Assembly (NCBI RefSeq): GCF_019703515.2
Contig: NC_059346.1
Span: 54,820,001 to 54,884,000, forward strand
Origin: Myxocyprinus asiaticus
Lineage: Eukaryota; Chordata; Actinopteri; Cypriniformes; Catostomidae
Direction: 5' to 3'
Length of the DNA stretch: 64,000 bases
Below, piece after piece: positions 25,806 through 37,160 of this stretch. The notes beneath the pieces were generated by a model. It was not told the origin of the DNA and did not search any database. It saw nothing but the letters and a program-made list of their open reading frames with translations. Each line of letters opens with the position of its first letter. The stretch's first letter is position 1. Made by a program: the position numbers and the translations under genes.

Positions 25806-26235
25806 TTGTTAAAGGGATAGTTCAACTAAAAATGAAAATTCTCATGATTTTCTCACCCTCGTGCCATACTAGATGTGTATGACCTTTTTTTCTTCTTCAG
25901 AACAGAAACTAAGGTTTTTTGAAAATATATATAAGTGCTGGGCAGGTACTGATTACAAATTACATGACAAAAAATGCAATCAGTAATATAATCTCATAAT
26001 TACATTTTGGGATAATGTAATCCGATTACTTTTGGATTACTTTCAACCTAATTCTATTTTATGGCACATGCATTTGAGTAGGATAAATATGTATTTATCC
26101 ATTCTTTGAACTATTGTGTACCCTGCGGGCAGGACCCTTAGAGATGGCATCCACTAGACTAGATCCGTCGAAGCAATTAAGTTTGATGTGTGAGCTGCAC
26201 ACCACTGATGAGGTAGTAAGAAATAATAAAAACAT

Positions 26236-26672
26236 TTTTTTTTCTCCCCTTTTTCTCCCCAATTTGGAATGCCCAATCCCCAGTGTGCTCTAAGTCCTCG
26301 TGGTGGTGTAGTGACTCGCCACAATCCGGGTGGTGGAGGATGAATCTCAGTTGCCTCTGCGTCTGAGACATCAATCCGTGCATTTTATCACGTGGCTTGT
26401 TGAGCGCATTACCGCGGAGATGTAGCGTGTGTGGAGGCCCACACTATTCTCCACGGCATCCATGCATAACTCACCACGCGCCCCACCGAGAGCAAGAACC
26501 ACATTATAGCGACCACGAGGAGGTTACCCCATGTGACTCTACCCTCCCTAGCAACTGGACCAATTTGGTTGCTTAGGTGACCTGGCTGGAGTCACTCAGC
26601 ACGCCCTGGATTCGAACTTGCGACTCCAGGGGTGGTAGTCAGCATCTTCACTCGCTGAGCTACCCAGGCCCT
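26236..26672 (-). mobile_element. Cyprinid tRNA-derived SINE, copy 3
   Basis: Read on the minus strand it starts GGGCCTGGGTAGCTCAGCGAG (near 26670), has a B-box-like AAGTTCGAATCC (about 26611) and ends TTCCAAATTGGGGAGAAAAAG with a tail at 26238. Homologous to copies 1 and 2 in opposite orientation. No clear target duplication. Confidence 0.88.
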
Positions 26673-26950
26673 GCGCACATAAATTTTTTTTTTAAACTTA
26701 TCTAGTTCATTTTAAGTGCATAAAACAATAGAAACATTACATAAACAAACAGTAATGAACCTGAAATCAATAACAATGACATTGCTAGGCCAAAGCAAAC
26801 AGCTCAAAACTCTTACATGCTTACTTTTAACCCTTACTACTTAGTAATAGTCCATTCCTCAGCTGAGGTGCATATCTTACTGTTGTAACGTAATATGAGC
26901 ACATGCTCAGAATATTCATCTGTGAGACTATTGCTCTTCGAGGTAAGAAT

Positions 26951-27756
26951 TAGAGGTCTGCAACCCGACCCGGGCCCGACGGGACCCGAGAACCTGACGG
27001 GTTTCGAGCCAGGTTCGGGTCAGTTTTTCATGTTGGACTTCGGGTTAGGGTCAAGTTTGGGTTTGTAATTAATGAAAAAATAAACAGGTCTACCGAACTT
27101 GTTTCGCGCACGTGCTCTCACTCACAGACATGCGTGAACGGACAAGTTAGGGGCCATTCACACCAAATGTGAATTTGCGCGCGTCTGTTCTGTTTTCCCA
27201 TTGCTTTCCTATGTAAACTCATGCTGAACGAATGTCTTTGTTGCGCTGTGCCTCACTGTTTCTTCAGCGTCTCGCGCAGGACTGGCACTGTTTAAGCACC
27301 ATGTAAAGTTAAAAATAACTTTTTTCAAAATCGCATGTTGAGACACCTGCGCTCTGTTTCATTTGTGCTGCGGCTAGATTGTTTTTAGCGCAGGTGTCAC
27401 AAAGATTCAATGTTCTGTACAAGTTCAGGCTGTAAAGAGGGGACTGTTGCATTGTTCATATTATTCCAGATTGTTCTGCACCAAGTGAAGTTTCAGTGCA
27501 TATACGGTAAGTCAATGCTTTTTTCCCCCTTCTGCTCTAGGGTACTATGTTTACTGTTTCATTACTGTTACGAATGTTGCCTATATGCTTACATAGAATA
27601 CAGCCTGTTGCAACAGTACTTGCTAGGAGAAGAAATTATTAAGATAGGTAGCAATTTCGGGTTCGGTTTTATAATCTGACGGTATCGTTCGGGCCGGGTA
27701 GGGTCTCGGGTACGGGTCGTGTTCGGGTTTCATTTTAAGGCCTGTGCAGACCTCTA
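26951..27756. mobile_element. hAT-like element, third nesting level
   Basis: Ends TAGAGGTCTGCA on the left and its exact inverse TGCAGACCTCTA-like sequence on the right, with perfect 8-bp duplications GTAAGAAT at 26943-26950 and 27757-27764. Ends carry GGGTTCGGGT/ACCCGACCC words. No transposase frame found in the interior. Confidence 0.9.
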
Positions 27757-28102
27757 GTAAGAATATGATGATATTGATATGAAAATGATCAATAAATAAT
27801 TAACAATTTACTGCTGTTGCCTTGTTAATATGTAATTATGTAATCTATAAAAAGTAACTAGTCCAATTACGAGTATTTTAAAATTAAATTTAATCCAATT
27901 ACAAGTACTTGGTTTTTGTAATCTGATTACGTAATCCAGATTAAATGTAATATGTTACTACCCAGCACTGTATATATCTCAGCTCTGTAGGTCCATACAA
28001 TGCAAGTGAATGGTGACCAAAACTTTGAAATTCCAAAAAGCACATAAAGGCAGCTTAAAAGTAATCCATATGACTCCAGTGGTTTAATCCACGTCTTCTT
28101 AA

Positions 28103-28898
28103 ATTGGCATCTCACTAGCTGATTTTTCCAGTTATTTTCAGGAGTGAGCTTCATTAATATCACCAGCCAGTAGGTGAGAGATGGTGTGTGGATTAGCGTC
28201 TGCCAGCGGAAGGTCGTTAATCGCTCAAGTTTCGGGACTCCCTGCTGGGTTAATGGTTCCAGCAACAGGAAAAAAGTATCCAACATGTTAGGAAAAATCG
28301 TTCTGTTGCTGGTCAGGCTCTTGTGTTCTCCTCAAGTGACCAATGAGCTTTTTCTTTTACTGAAGAACTGACAAGACATCAAGCTGATCTGAATGGTTTC
28401 ATCGAACTCAGTTGCATATCATCACAAACGCTGATTTTAATCTATAGTGCTTCTGTCACCAAGTGTTTTTCCTGTGTTTTTTCTACACTAAAAATGACTC
28501 GTGAAACCAGTGGAGGCACAACATTCTGTTTTTATTGAACACTATTTCTTTACTCTGAAAAGCTGCATATGGACATTCGCGTTCTACGGCAAGCCTCGAG
28601 GGGATAAATACACAATCACACACTTTCACAAAGTATGTTACTCCATAAATCACATCCTTAATCACTCTTTTACAATTGTTTATGCTCACGCGGCACTCCT
28701 GTTGTTATTTCGGCGAGCTCCACGTGACGGAATAGAGAAAGAGTTGCATTGAGTTGGTATGTGTGTCACCTCTCCACTATTTTGTATCGTCTGTCATACC
28801 TCTGACTGAAGAGAGCAAGATCTCAGCAAAACAGTCTGCATGTGTGACACCCTCCCCTAAAATCAAGTTGTTTGAAGTCTGCTAGTGTGATGCCACCT
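28103..28898. mobile_element. TTAA-flanked element inside the foldback arm
   Basis: TTAA at 28099-28102 and 28899-28902. Ends ATTGGCATCTCACTAGC and (inverse) AGGTGGCATCACACTAGC match at most positions. It interrupts the left arm of the 25.8-29.4 kb palindrome exactly between sequences that are contiguous in the right arm. Transposase absent; TTAA duplications suggest a piggyBac-type source. Confidence 0.85.
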
Positions 28899-29472
28899 TT
28901 AAGCAATCTAATCGATTTTGGGTGGAACAGACCAAAATGTAACTATTTTTTCACTGTACATATTGCTGTTGCAGTCTCTAGGGACGATCATGATTTCAAG
29001 CTCGATTACACTTCCTAGTGCTTGATGCATGCGCAGAGCGCTAGATGGAACCAGAAGTGTAATCAAGCTTGAAATCATGAGCGCCAAGGAGACTGCAGAT
29101 ATCAAGGTTTATAGTGAAAATTGAGTTACATTTCTGTCTGTTCTGACCCAAAACTGACTGGATCGCCTCAGAAGACATGGATTAAACCACTGGAGTCTTA
29201 TGGATTACTTTCATACTGCCTTTATGTGCTTTTTTTTATTTTTATTTAAATGTACCTACAGAGCTGAAATATTCTTCTAAAAATCTTTGTGTTCAGCAGA
29301 AGAAAGAAAGTTATACACATCTGGGATGGCATGAGGGTGAGTAAATGATGAGAGAATTTTCATTTTAGGTGACCTATCCCTTTAAAATGTCAAAAGGCTG
29401 GACTTGAATGGTTGCCACCAGTTCAGTAGTATCGGTCATACGAAACATCCATTGGCTACTAGTCTGTATATA

Positions 29473-31055
29473 CAGGTGCATCTCAATAAATTAGAATGTC
29501 GTGGAAAAGTTCATTTATTTTAGTAATTCAACTCAAATTGTGAAACTCGTGTATTAAATAAATTCAATGCACACAGACTGAAGTAGTTTAAGTCTTTGGT
29601 TCTTTTAATTGTGATGATTTTGGCTCACATTTAACAAAAACCCACCAATTCACTATCTCAAAAAATTAGAATATGGTGACATGCCAATCAGCTAATCAAC
29701 TCAAAACACCTGCAAAGGTTTCCTGAGCCTTCAAAATGGTCTCTCAATTTGGTTCACTAGGCTACACAATCATGGGGAAGACTGCTGATCTGACAGTTGT
29801 CCAGAAGACAATCATTGACACCCTTCACAAGGAGGGTAAGCCACAAACATACATTGCCAAAGAAGCTGGCTGTTCACAGAGTGCTGTATCCAAGCATGTT
29901 AACAGAAAGTTGAGTGGAAGGAAAAAGTGTGGAAGAAAAAGATGCACAACCAACCAAGAGAACCGCAGCCTTATGAGGATTGTCAAGCAAAATCGATTCA
30001 AGAATTTGGGTGAACTTCACAAGGAATGAAATGAGGCTGGGGACAAGGCATCAAGAGCCACCATACACAGATGTGTCAAGGAATTTGGCTACAGTTGTCG
30101 TATTCCTCTTGTTAAGCCACTCCTGAACCACAGACAATGTCAGAGGCGTCTTACCTGGGCTAAGGAAAAGAAGAACTGGACTGTTGCCCAGTGGTCCAAA
30201 GTCCTCTTTTCAGATGAGAGCAAGTTTTGTATTTCATTTGGAAACCAAGGTCCTAGAGTCTGGAGGAAGGGTGGAGAAGCTCATAGCCCAAGTTGCTTGA
30301 AGTCCAGTGTTAAGTTTCCACAGTCTGTGATGATTTGGGGTGCAATGTCATCTGCTGGTGTTGGTCCATTGTGTTTTTTGAAAACCAAAGTCACTGCACC
30401 CTTTTACCAAGACATTTTGGAGCACTTCATGCTTCCTTCTGCTGACCAGCTTTTTAAAGGTGCTGATTTCATTTTCCAGCAGGATTTGGCACCTGCCCAC
30501 ACTGCCAAAAGCACCAAAAGTTGGTTAAATGACCATGGTGTTGGTGTGCTTGACTGGCCAGCAAACTCACCAGACCTGAACCCCATAGAGAATCTATGGG
30601 GTATTGTCAAGAGGAAAATGAGAAACAAGAGACCAAAAAATGCAGATGAGCTGAAGGCCACTGTCAAAGAAACCTGGGCTTCCATACCACCTCAGCAGTG
30701 CCACAAACTGATCACCTCCATGCCACGCTGAATTGAGGCAGTAATTAAAGCAAAAGGAGCCCCTACCAAGTATTGCGTACATATACAGTAAATGAACATA
30801 CTTTCCAGAAGGCCAGCAATTCACTAAAAATGTTTTTTTATTGGTCTTATGATGTATTCTAATTTTTTGAGATAGTGAATTGGTGGGTTTTTGTTAAATG
30901 TGAGCCAAAATCATCACAATTAAAAGAACCAAAGACTTAAACTACTTCAGTCTGTGTGCATTGAATTTATTTAATACACGAGTTTCACAATTTGAGTTGA
31001 ATTACTGAAATAAATGAACTTTTCCACGACATTCTAATTTATTAAGATGCACCTG
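29473..31055 (+). mobile_element. Tc1-like element A with about 205-bp inverted repeats
   Basis: TA at 29471-29472 and 31056-31057. Terminal inverted repeats run 29473-29676 and 30850-31055, beginning CAGGTGCATCTCAATAAATT. Same family and length (1583 bp) as the element at 38239-39825 (1587 bp), which lies in reverse orientation. Confidence 0.95.
29736..30779 (+). pseudogene. Tc1 transposase of element A, two nonsense changes
   Basis: One frame throughout, about 347 codons. The N-terminal helix-turn-helix domain shows KEAGCSQSAVSKHVNRK and a basic GRKKCGRKR linker. The catalytic DD34E core shows SDESKF (about 30215), QQDLAPAHT (about 30480) and NSPDLNPIENLWG (about 30565), with 34 residues between the second D and the E. 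TGA at 30027-30029 stands where element B has tryptophan, and TGA at 30729-30731 where element B has arginine. The normal stop has also changed to TGC after the terminal PTKY. The catalytic residues are intact but no complete protein is made. Confidence 0.92.
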
Positions 31056-31057
31056 TA

Positions 31058-32026
31058 ATTTCCACATGCATGGTGTTTCGAGGGCAGGATTTTAGCCGTG
31101 GTAACCATTAAAAATTGTATGAAGATAATAATAATACCATGGCACTTTGATATGTGTATAGATATGGTATATATGGGTAGATAGATACATCTACCCAAAT
31201 ACAGGTTCAATGGTACTAAATGATTACCGTATTCATATACCAAGTCCGAAGAAAACGTGATGTTACACGGCACTTTTTGTAAATGTAGTAAAAGCAATAA
31301 ACCTACACTACATTTCCTTTGGTTTTGATTTTAATTGCATTTATTAAATTGTATTAAAACTACAATGGTATTATCATACTTTTTGCACATAATACGATGG
31401 CAACACCATGTTTTTTGTACATGTACAGTGATAATACCATGGTATTCTTTGAAGTATCTTTATCAGTCCCATAACTTTGGTACATTTTGATTTGTTTTAT
31501 CAAAAAGGCCATTCCACACCAATAGCATTTTTAAATTGTTTATTATCCATACTTTTTTTTTAACATGTTTTCTGCATTTTTTTTTATTATTTATTTTTTT
31601 GCTGTCCGTGACATGCAAACAAAGATATGAGCCACATGCAACGTGTATTTGTCTCTCCGTCAACTCAACTCCCTGTTCCGTTTACCTAATTAAATCAAGC
31701 TGAATTTCTTCCACAGTCACCGTCTTTCTCAGTACTGGAACACTGAGGCTTCTTAGAACAGAGCAGAGAAAGTCCTCAGTGGATCACTGTGTAATATAGC
31801 AGTGATACTGCAAAAATAAAAAAGAAAGAAAAAAAATCAGAGGATCCCTTTGAATTAAACTGGGGCACATTCATTTTAATTTGGTCACATTTCCGTCATA
31901 AAATGCACAGTATTGCATTTCAAAGAACCGTAGAAACAATAAATTTAATTTTAATTAAAGTGCATTATTTTAATATACCATGCTGTATCTGTGAAGATGG
32001 ATAAATGAAATGAGAGAAAAAAAAAC
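31058..32026. other. Intergenic DNA with ACCATGGTA-type repeats
   Basis: At 31060-31460 words such as ACCATGGCA, AATGGTATTAT and ATACCATGGTAT recur and resemble 14290-14490 and 38030-38170. The rest is AT-rich and unassigned. Confidence 0.35.
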
Positions 32027-32058
32027 TGATCTTATCACCTGATTTTGGCTTTATTCTG

Positions 32059-32941
32059 CAGCCTGACGCGCAGCTGGCAGCCATGCTTGCCCGGGCGGCT
32101 GCGTGTGTCGGGCTGGAGTGGAACCCCAACCACCGAACCCTCGCAGCTTGACGATTGGTTCCTGGGCCCGGAGCGCCGCTCACGGCCACGCCACGCCCCG
32201 CCCTGGTCCCTTTCTTTCCGGAGGTGCATGAGGAGCCCACGAGGTTGTGGCGGGCACCTTTCACTGGCCGGACCCGGTCTCTGAGCTCCTCCGCTACCCT
32301 TGATGGTGGGGCAGCCAAGGGGTACTTGCGATTCACCTGTGCCCGCAAAACGCCACCACCTGGCGGGGCTGCCTGAGACTCCCGTCCAGCGCCTGTAGGG
32401 TTACGTCATCTCTGGCGACTGAGGCCTGCGGTGCTGCTGGACAGGCCGCCTCTGCCCTGCACGCCATGGCTCTCCCTGCAAGTGCACCAAGCCAAGGTGC
32501 TAAGAGAACTGCACAAGGATAATTCTGACCCGGGATTGATGCAGGAGCTGCGCTCGGCGACCGAACTCGCTCTCCGGGCGACGAATGTCATGGCGCGGAC
32601 TCTCGGGCAGGCGATGTCCACCCTGGTGGTCCAGGAGCGCCACCTATGGCTCAACATGGTCGAGATGTGGGAAGCTGACAAGGTACGGTTCCTTGACGCC
32701 CCCGTCTCCCAGGTCAGCCTGTTCGGCGACACCATTGAGGACTTCGGCCAGCAGTTCTCGCCGGTGAAACAGCAGATAGAGGCTATTCAGCACATCCTGC
32801 ATCTGTGCAGTTCAAGACCTCGCACCTCGTCTGCTCGTCGCCAAGGGAGTCCTCCTGCCGCAACAACACCGGCTCCGCCACAGCGGTCCGCTTCACCTCG
32901 GTGAAGGGCGAGAACGCCGCTACCTTGCGTGCGGAGATCGG
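32059..32941 (+). mobile_element. DIRS gag-region fragment flanked by a 32-bp direct repeat
   Basis: Homologous to 35567-36468 of the DIRS-type copy at 34670-37160, differing by substitutions and by small deletions on each side of the comparison (about 26 bp missing near 32320, about 18 bp present near 32480 that the other copy lacks). It has neither element end nor RT. Identical 32-bp sequences lie at 32027-32058 and 32942-32973, immediately outside the fragment. GC content contrasts strongly with the flanks. Remnant frames include 32431-32904. Confidence 0.85.
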
Positions 32942-33004
32942 TGATCTTATCACCTGATTTTGGCTTTATTCTGATTTTTTTTCTTATAACAAGTACAATA
33001 TGGG

Positions 33005-33006
33005 TT

Positions 33007-33076
<70 letters not shown>
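33005..33076. repeat. TA dinucleotide microsatellite
   Basis: About 70 bp of nearly pure TA repeat just beyond the 32-bp direct repeat. Confidence 0.95.
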
Positions 33077-33080
<4 letters not shown>

Positions 33081-33880
33081 AAAAATAGAATGTTTAAAAT
33101 ATTTTTTTAGACTTTACTTGGGCTTTTTACTAGAAAAGTATTAGATTTGTTTCAAATGTTTCAAGCATGTTGCTTGTGTCAATCAAACCACCACAAAATC
33201 TAGAAAACCTCTTATTTAGTAATCAAATTCAAAGCAGGTGCCACTTCCTGTGTTCCATTATTCCCTCTCTGTCAGGGTTCATTATGGAGTACACAGGACT
33301 CATTTAGAATGGCCAATCCCAGGCACATGACTGTGAATGTGGGTGGCCTGATTATGGGGGAGGTTAACTCGGTGCGAGAAGACTACTGTCCAAGGGCTAC
33401 TGAGAGTGCTCAAAGCATTCAGGTTATGAGAATGATTTTATTTTTTTTTATTTTTTTTTACCAAACTAATACTGTAAAAAGGACTGCAGCTGAAATTACA
33501 GTGGTATACGAATCTAAAGCAATAGTTTATTCACAGAATATACAGCAGGGAAAGAAAATGTGTAAACCTCAATGAATTATCTTCAATACTCCATAAATTT
33601 GCTCGTAAATGTGTACCTAAAGGTGCACTAAGTAACTTTTCCACTATAAAAAATTAAGAAATGATAAGGTGCCCACTTAGTACAGATTTCTGAATGGATC
33701 AATGACTATAACTATACTACTTTATACAATTTTCTTTAGAAAAAAAGTGTCTTCTAAATGAATAAATGTAACCAAACTTTACCAGACTTCAGTGGGGATG
33801 AAACATTTATCATTCTATTTATGATTCTGATTCTAGTTAAAGGGATAGCACCAAGTACATGACACATACTCAGTGATGAT
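33077..33880. other. Unassigned intergenic DNA
   Basis: AT-rich. AAAGGTGCACTAAGTAACTT near 33619 resembles a fish MITE end, without a visible partner. Nothing else recognised. Confidence 0.35.
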
Positions 33881-33881
33881 T

Positions 33882-34268
33882 GAGTGCTTCTCAATCAGAA
33901 GGCTGCAGCCATGTTAGGCTGGATATCTCGGCTGCCACGTAATCAAGCACCGTCGAAGGTTGTCTCAATTGTTAAGACCCTTGGAATACAGCCTTCATTT
34001 GCCCTATTTTGGAGGATTCATCGTCCTTCATGGCCTTCAATCATCCACATTCCCTTGCACATGTCCCAAATTATTTAAAAAAATGTCTGAAATGCGAGTC
34101 ACATGACTGCGGAGGTGGAAACCTTTATGATGCAGCCATGTGCATTTTCTAGACAGTTTCATACTAGTGCTGAAAGCTGAGGAGGAGCCTAGCCCACAGT
34201 CTCAGAAGGACTGGTCTAGGAAGGACACAGCCTCACTTGGCTGCAGCCTTCCGATTGAGAAACACCCA
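33882..34268. mobile_element. Foldback MITE (CTCAATC-GAAGGCTGCAG ends)
   Basis: Left end GTGCTTCTCAATCAGAAGG followed by CTGCAGCCA; the inverse is present at the right end (TGGCTGCAGCCTTCCGATTGAGAAACACC, about 34238-34267). The arms extend inward through AGGCTG words. No coding content and no clear target duplication. Confidence 0.7.
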
Positions 34269-34669
34269 TTCAAATAGCACTCATTCTGTGAAATCTCATA
34301 AATAAAATCATGTCGGCTATGCAAAACTTTAGTCATTGTTGTGTTTGGGTTTGCTAGTGTAATTATTTCCTATGTACAATTATTATGTTTTATTTGTTTG
34401 GAGAGGCTTTTGGACACTTGGAGACGTTTTTGTATACTAGGATACATTTATTTTGTAATGCTATAATTTTGAATGCTTTGTCGCATCAACACAAAATCTT
34501 TCTCAGTTAAAATTTACATGATTGGGAACAAAACAAAAGCCACCTTATTTACACCCAGAGATATATAATGTCAAAACAGATCAATTAGAGAAAAGTAAAT
34601 AAAAAAGAAATAAAATGTAAAAAGTTTTTCTAGTGATTTTTCAGTAGTTTCTTAGGCAAAGAATCTCAG
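34269..34669. other. Unassigned intergenic DNA
   Basis: AT-rich, no recognisable feature. Confidence 0.4.
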
Positions 34670-34809
34670 ATTCCCTATCTGTCACTCACTCGACATTGTG
34701 TCGATGTAGTGACACTAGGGGTCACTCTTGGGAGCCCCAAACACCTCTGATTTTGAAAAAAGGCCAATGGGAATTGGCGAGTGGAATTTGCATGCCACTC
34801 CCCCAGACA

Positions 34810-34850
34810 ATCAGGTATAAAAGGAGCTTGCTCGCAACCACTCATTTAGA
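34810..34850 (+). promoter_or_regulatory. TATA-type promoter of DIRS copy A
   Basis: GGTATAAAAGGAGCT near 34816 lies in the terminal region; the same motif with the same surroundings is at 45549 in copy B. The gag-like ATG follows 270 bp downstream. Function is inferred. Confidence 0.55.
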
Positions 34851-35087
34851 TTTTCTCTTTGGAGCCGAGCGGTTGTGTTCAGCGAGCTGAATTACTCTGC
34901 CGATCCATTCACCTCGAAAAGCTGTTGGATTTACGGTGCATTACAGCGGCTTCTCCTCCTCTTGCACTGGTGAAGTGCAGAGAACGCCCCTGGGCGCTTC
35001 AGCAGCTAAAAGAGTATATTCTTCCTATTGAAAGAGTATATTTTCCCTTCTAAAAGAGTGGCATTAACGGAGAGCGTCTTTTTAAAG

Positions 35088-36470
35088 ATGCCTCTCCGTT
35101 TGTGTGTATTTCCTGGTTGCGGTCGTTACCTCTCCGCTTCCGATGGCCACGATCGCGGTCTTACGTGCTTGGGCGCTGCCCACATGGAGACAGCGTTTGT
35201 GGACGGGTCATGTTCTCACTGCGAGAGCGTGACCATGGCAACGTTGCGGTCGCGGTTTTTCCTTCGTTAGAGGGAAAGACCACCCCAGCGGCTCCCCGCC
35301 TCGGTCCTTCTACCTACGGGTTTGAGGCCACGTCGGCTAGCACTGGGGGCGATTTGGGGACCCCAATGGGAGCCACTCCGCCGGGTAACTCCCTACGGAC
35401 CTCCCATTCCCCAGTATGCTTGTTTGCCCCACTGGAACGAGTTCATGATCTCGTTTCGGCGCTTGCGAAGTGGATGAGCTCTCGATTGCAGTATCGGAGA
35501 GCGGGCTGTCCAGTCTGACGCTGAAGACTCGACTGGGCTCCCACCTTCAGGTGCGGTCGCCCAGTCGCAGCTTGACGCGCAGCTGGCAGCCATGCTTGCC
35601 CGGGCGGCTGCGTGTGTCGGGCTGGAGTGGAACCCTCCAACCCCCCCGAACCCTTGCAGCCTGACGATTGGTTCCTGGGCCCGGGGCGCCGCTCACGGCT
35701 GCGCCCCGCCCTGCTCCCTTTCTTCCCGGAGGTGCATGAGGAGCCCACGAGGTCATGGCAAGCACCTTTCACTGGCCAGACCCGGTCTCTGAGCTCCTCT
35801 GCTCTCACTACCCTCGATGGTGGGGCTGCCAGGGGGTACTCGGCAATTCCCCAGGTGGATAAGGTGGTTGTGGTGCACCTGTGCCTGCAAAACACCACCA
35901 CCTGGCGGGGCTGCCTGAGACTCCCGTCCAGCGCCTGTAGGGTTACGTCGTCTGGCGACTGAGGCCTGCGGTGCCGCTGGACAGGCCGCCTCCGCCCTGC
36001 ACGCCATTGCTCTCCCTGCACTAAGAGAACTGCACGAGGGTAGTTCTGACCCGGGATTGATGCAGGAGCTGTGCTCGGCAACCGAACTCGCTCTCCGGGT
36101 GACGAATGTCATGGCACGGACTCTCGGGTAGGCGATGTCCACCCTGGTGGTCCAGGAGCGCCACCTATGGCTCAACTTGGTCGAGATGTGGGAAGCTGAC
36201 AAGGTACGGTTCCTTGATGCCCCCGTCTGCCAGGTCAGCCTGTTCGGCGACACCGTTGAGGACTTCACCCAGCAGTTCTCGGCGGTGAAACAGCAGACGG
36301 AGGCTATTCAGCACATTCTGCATTGGCGCGGTTCAAGACCTTGCACCTCGTCTGCATGTTGCCAAGGGCGTCCTCCTGCCGCAACAACACCGGCTCCGCC
36401 GCAGCCCGCCCCTGCAGTCCGCTTCACCTCGGTGAAGGGTGAGAACGTCGCTACCTTGCGTGCGGAGTTT
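35088..36470 (+). pseudogene. DIRS gag-like ORF, frameshifted
   Basis: The start MPLRLCVFPGCGRYLS is followed by a Cys/His-rich segment (CVFPGC, LTCLG, GSCSHCES) that could be a zinc-binding module; this frame ends at 35270. The protein continues in the frame of 35102-35518 (VFPSLEGKT...ERVHDLVSALAKW) and then in further frames (35612-35962 and 36135 onwards, with TLVVQERHLWLNLVEMWEADK). At least three frame changes and a stop (TAG near 36130) break it. Confidence 0.75.
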
Positions 36471-37160
36471 GCTACCCTTCTACGGAAGGGTGCTATAGAT
36501 CCTGTCCCTCCGGCCGAGATGAAGAAGGGGTTTTACAGCCCCTACTTCAATGTACCGAAGAAAGGCAGTGGGTTGCGGCCAATCTTGGACCTGCGAGTAC
36601 TGAACCGGGCTTTGCACAGACTCCTGTTCAAGATGCGGATGCATTCTAGCAAGCGTCTAGCATCAAAATTGGTTCATGGTGGTAGCCCTGAAGGATGCGT
36701 ACTTCCAGGTCTCGGTTTTACCTCGACACAGACCCTTCCTGCGGTTTGCTTTCAAGGGCTGGGCATACCAGTAGAAGGTCCTCCCCTTCGGCCTGTCCTT
36801 GTCCCTTCGCGTCTTCATGAAGGTCGCAGAGGCAGCCCTTGCCCCGCTAAGGGAAGTGGGTGTCCGCATCCTCAACTATCTCGACGACTGGCTAATCCTA
36901 GATCACTCTCGGGATGAGTTGTGTGTGCATAGGGACCTGGGCTTTGGGTCAACTGGGAAAAGAGCAAGCTCTCCTTGGTTCAGAGCATCTCTTTTCTCGG
37001 CTTGGAGTTGGACTCAGTCTCGATGATGGCACGCCTCACAAATGAGCGTGCATTCAGACGGAGGACAGTGGTCCACTGAAACTTTTTCAGAGGCTCCTTG
37101 GGCACATGGCATCCTCAGTGGTGGCCACACTGCTCAGGTTGATGCATATGAGACTTTACC
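36471..37160 (+). pseudogene. DIRS reverse transcriptase/RNase H remnant, copy A
   Basis: The frame to 36660 shows ATLLRKGAIDPVPPAEMKKGFYSPYF and KKGSGLRPILDLRVLNRALHR. After a shift near 36660 the frame with LSLRVFMKVAEAALAPL and the catalytic YLDDWLIL (about 36878) is used, ending at 37026. A remnant of the RNase H region (GHMASSVVATLLRLMHM) is read at about 37098-37155. The catalytic aspartates are present but the ORF is disrupted. Confidence 0.8.

Larger units (their letters stand above)
25934..27969. mobile_element. Second-level element with AGTGCTGGGTAGTAAC ends
   Basis: Left end AGTGCTGGGCAGGTACTGATT; right end inverse AGTGCTGGGTAGTAACATATT. Subterminal sequence is full of GTAATCCGATTAC-like words in inverse orientation on the two sides. 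Flanks are TATATA on both sides, so the duplication length is uncertain. Contains a SINE and a hAT-like element, no transposase. Confidence 0.75.
25813..29381. mobile_element. TTAA-flanked foldback element hosting nested insertions
   Basis: TTAA at 25809-25812 and 29382-29385. Outer ends AGGGATAGTTCAAC and (inverse) AGGGATAGGTCACC. The right arm runs from 29381 back to about 29036 (inverted). The matching left arm is broken into three pieces: 25813-25933, 27970-28098 and 28903-29015. The arms meet at a short spacer near 29016-29035. Removal of the two insertions (25934-27969 and 28103-28898) would give a palindromic element of about 0.7 kb. It directly abuts the pik3r1 promoter-like region. 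Confidence 0.85.
34670..37160 (+). mobile_element. DIRS-type retroelement copy A, 5' end to RNase H, 3' truncated
   Basis: The 5' terminal region starts near TCGACATTGTGTCGATGTAG (34690) and carries a TATA box TATAAAAGG (about 34817). It is followed by gag-like coding (from 35088), a reverse transcriptase (36480-36910) and the start of the RNase H region (to about 37160). The methylase/tyrosine-recombinase part and the 3' inverted terminal repeat are absent. The RT (GFYSPYF.VPKK, LRPILDLRVLNRALH, YLDDWLIL) is of the DIRS type known from fishes. Confidence 0.85.

Noticed and set aside
32431..32904. 157-codon frame that could look like a host gene
   Set aside because: It is homologous to the gag region of DIRS copy A and lies within the fragment bounded by the 32-bp repeat.
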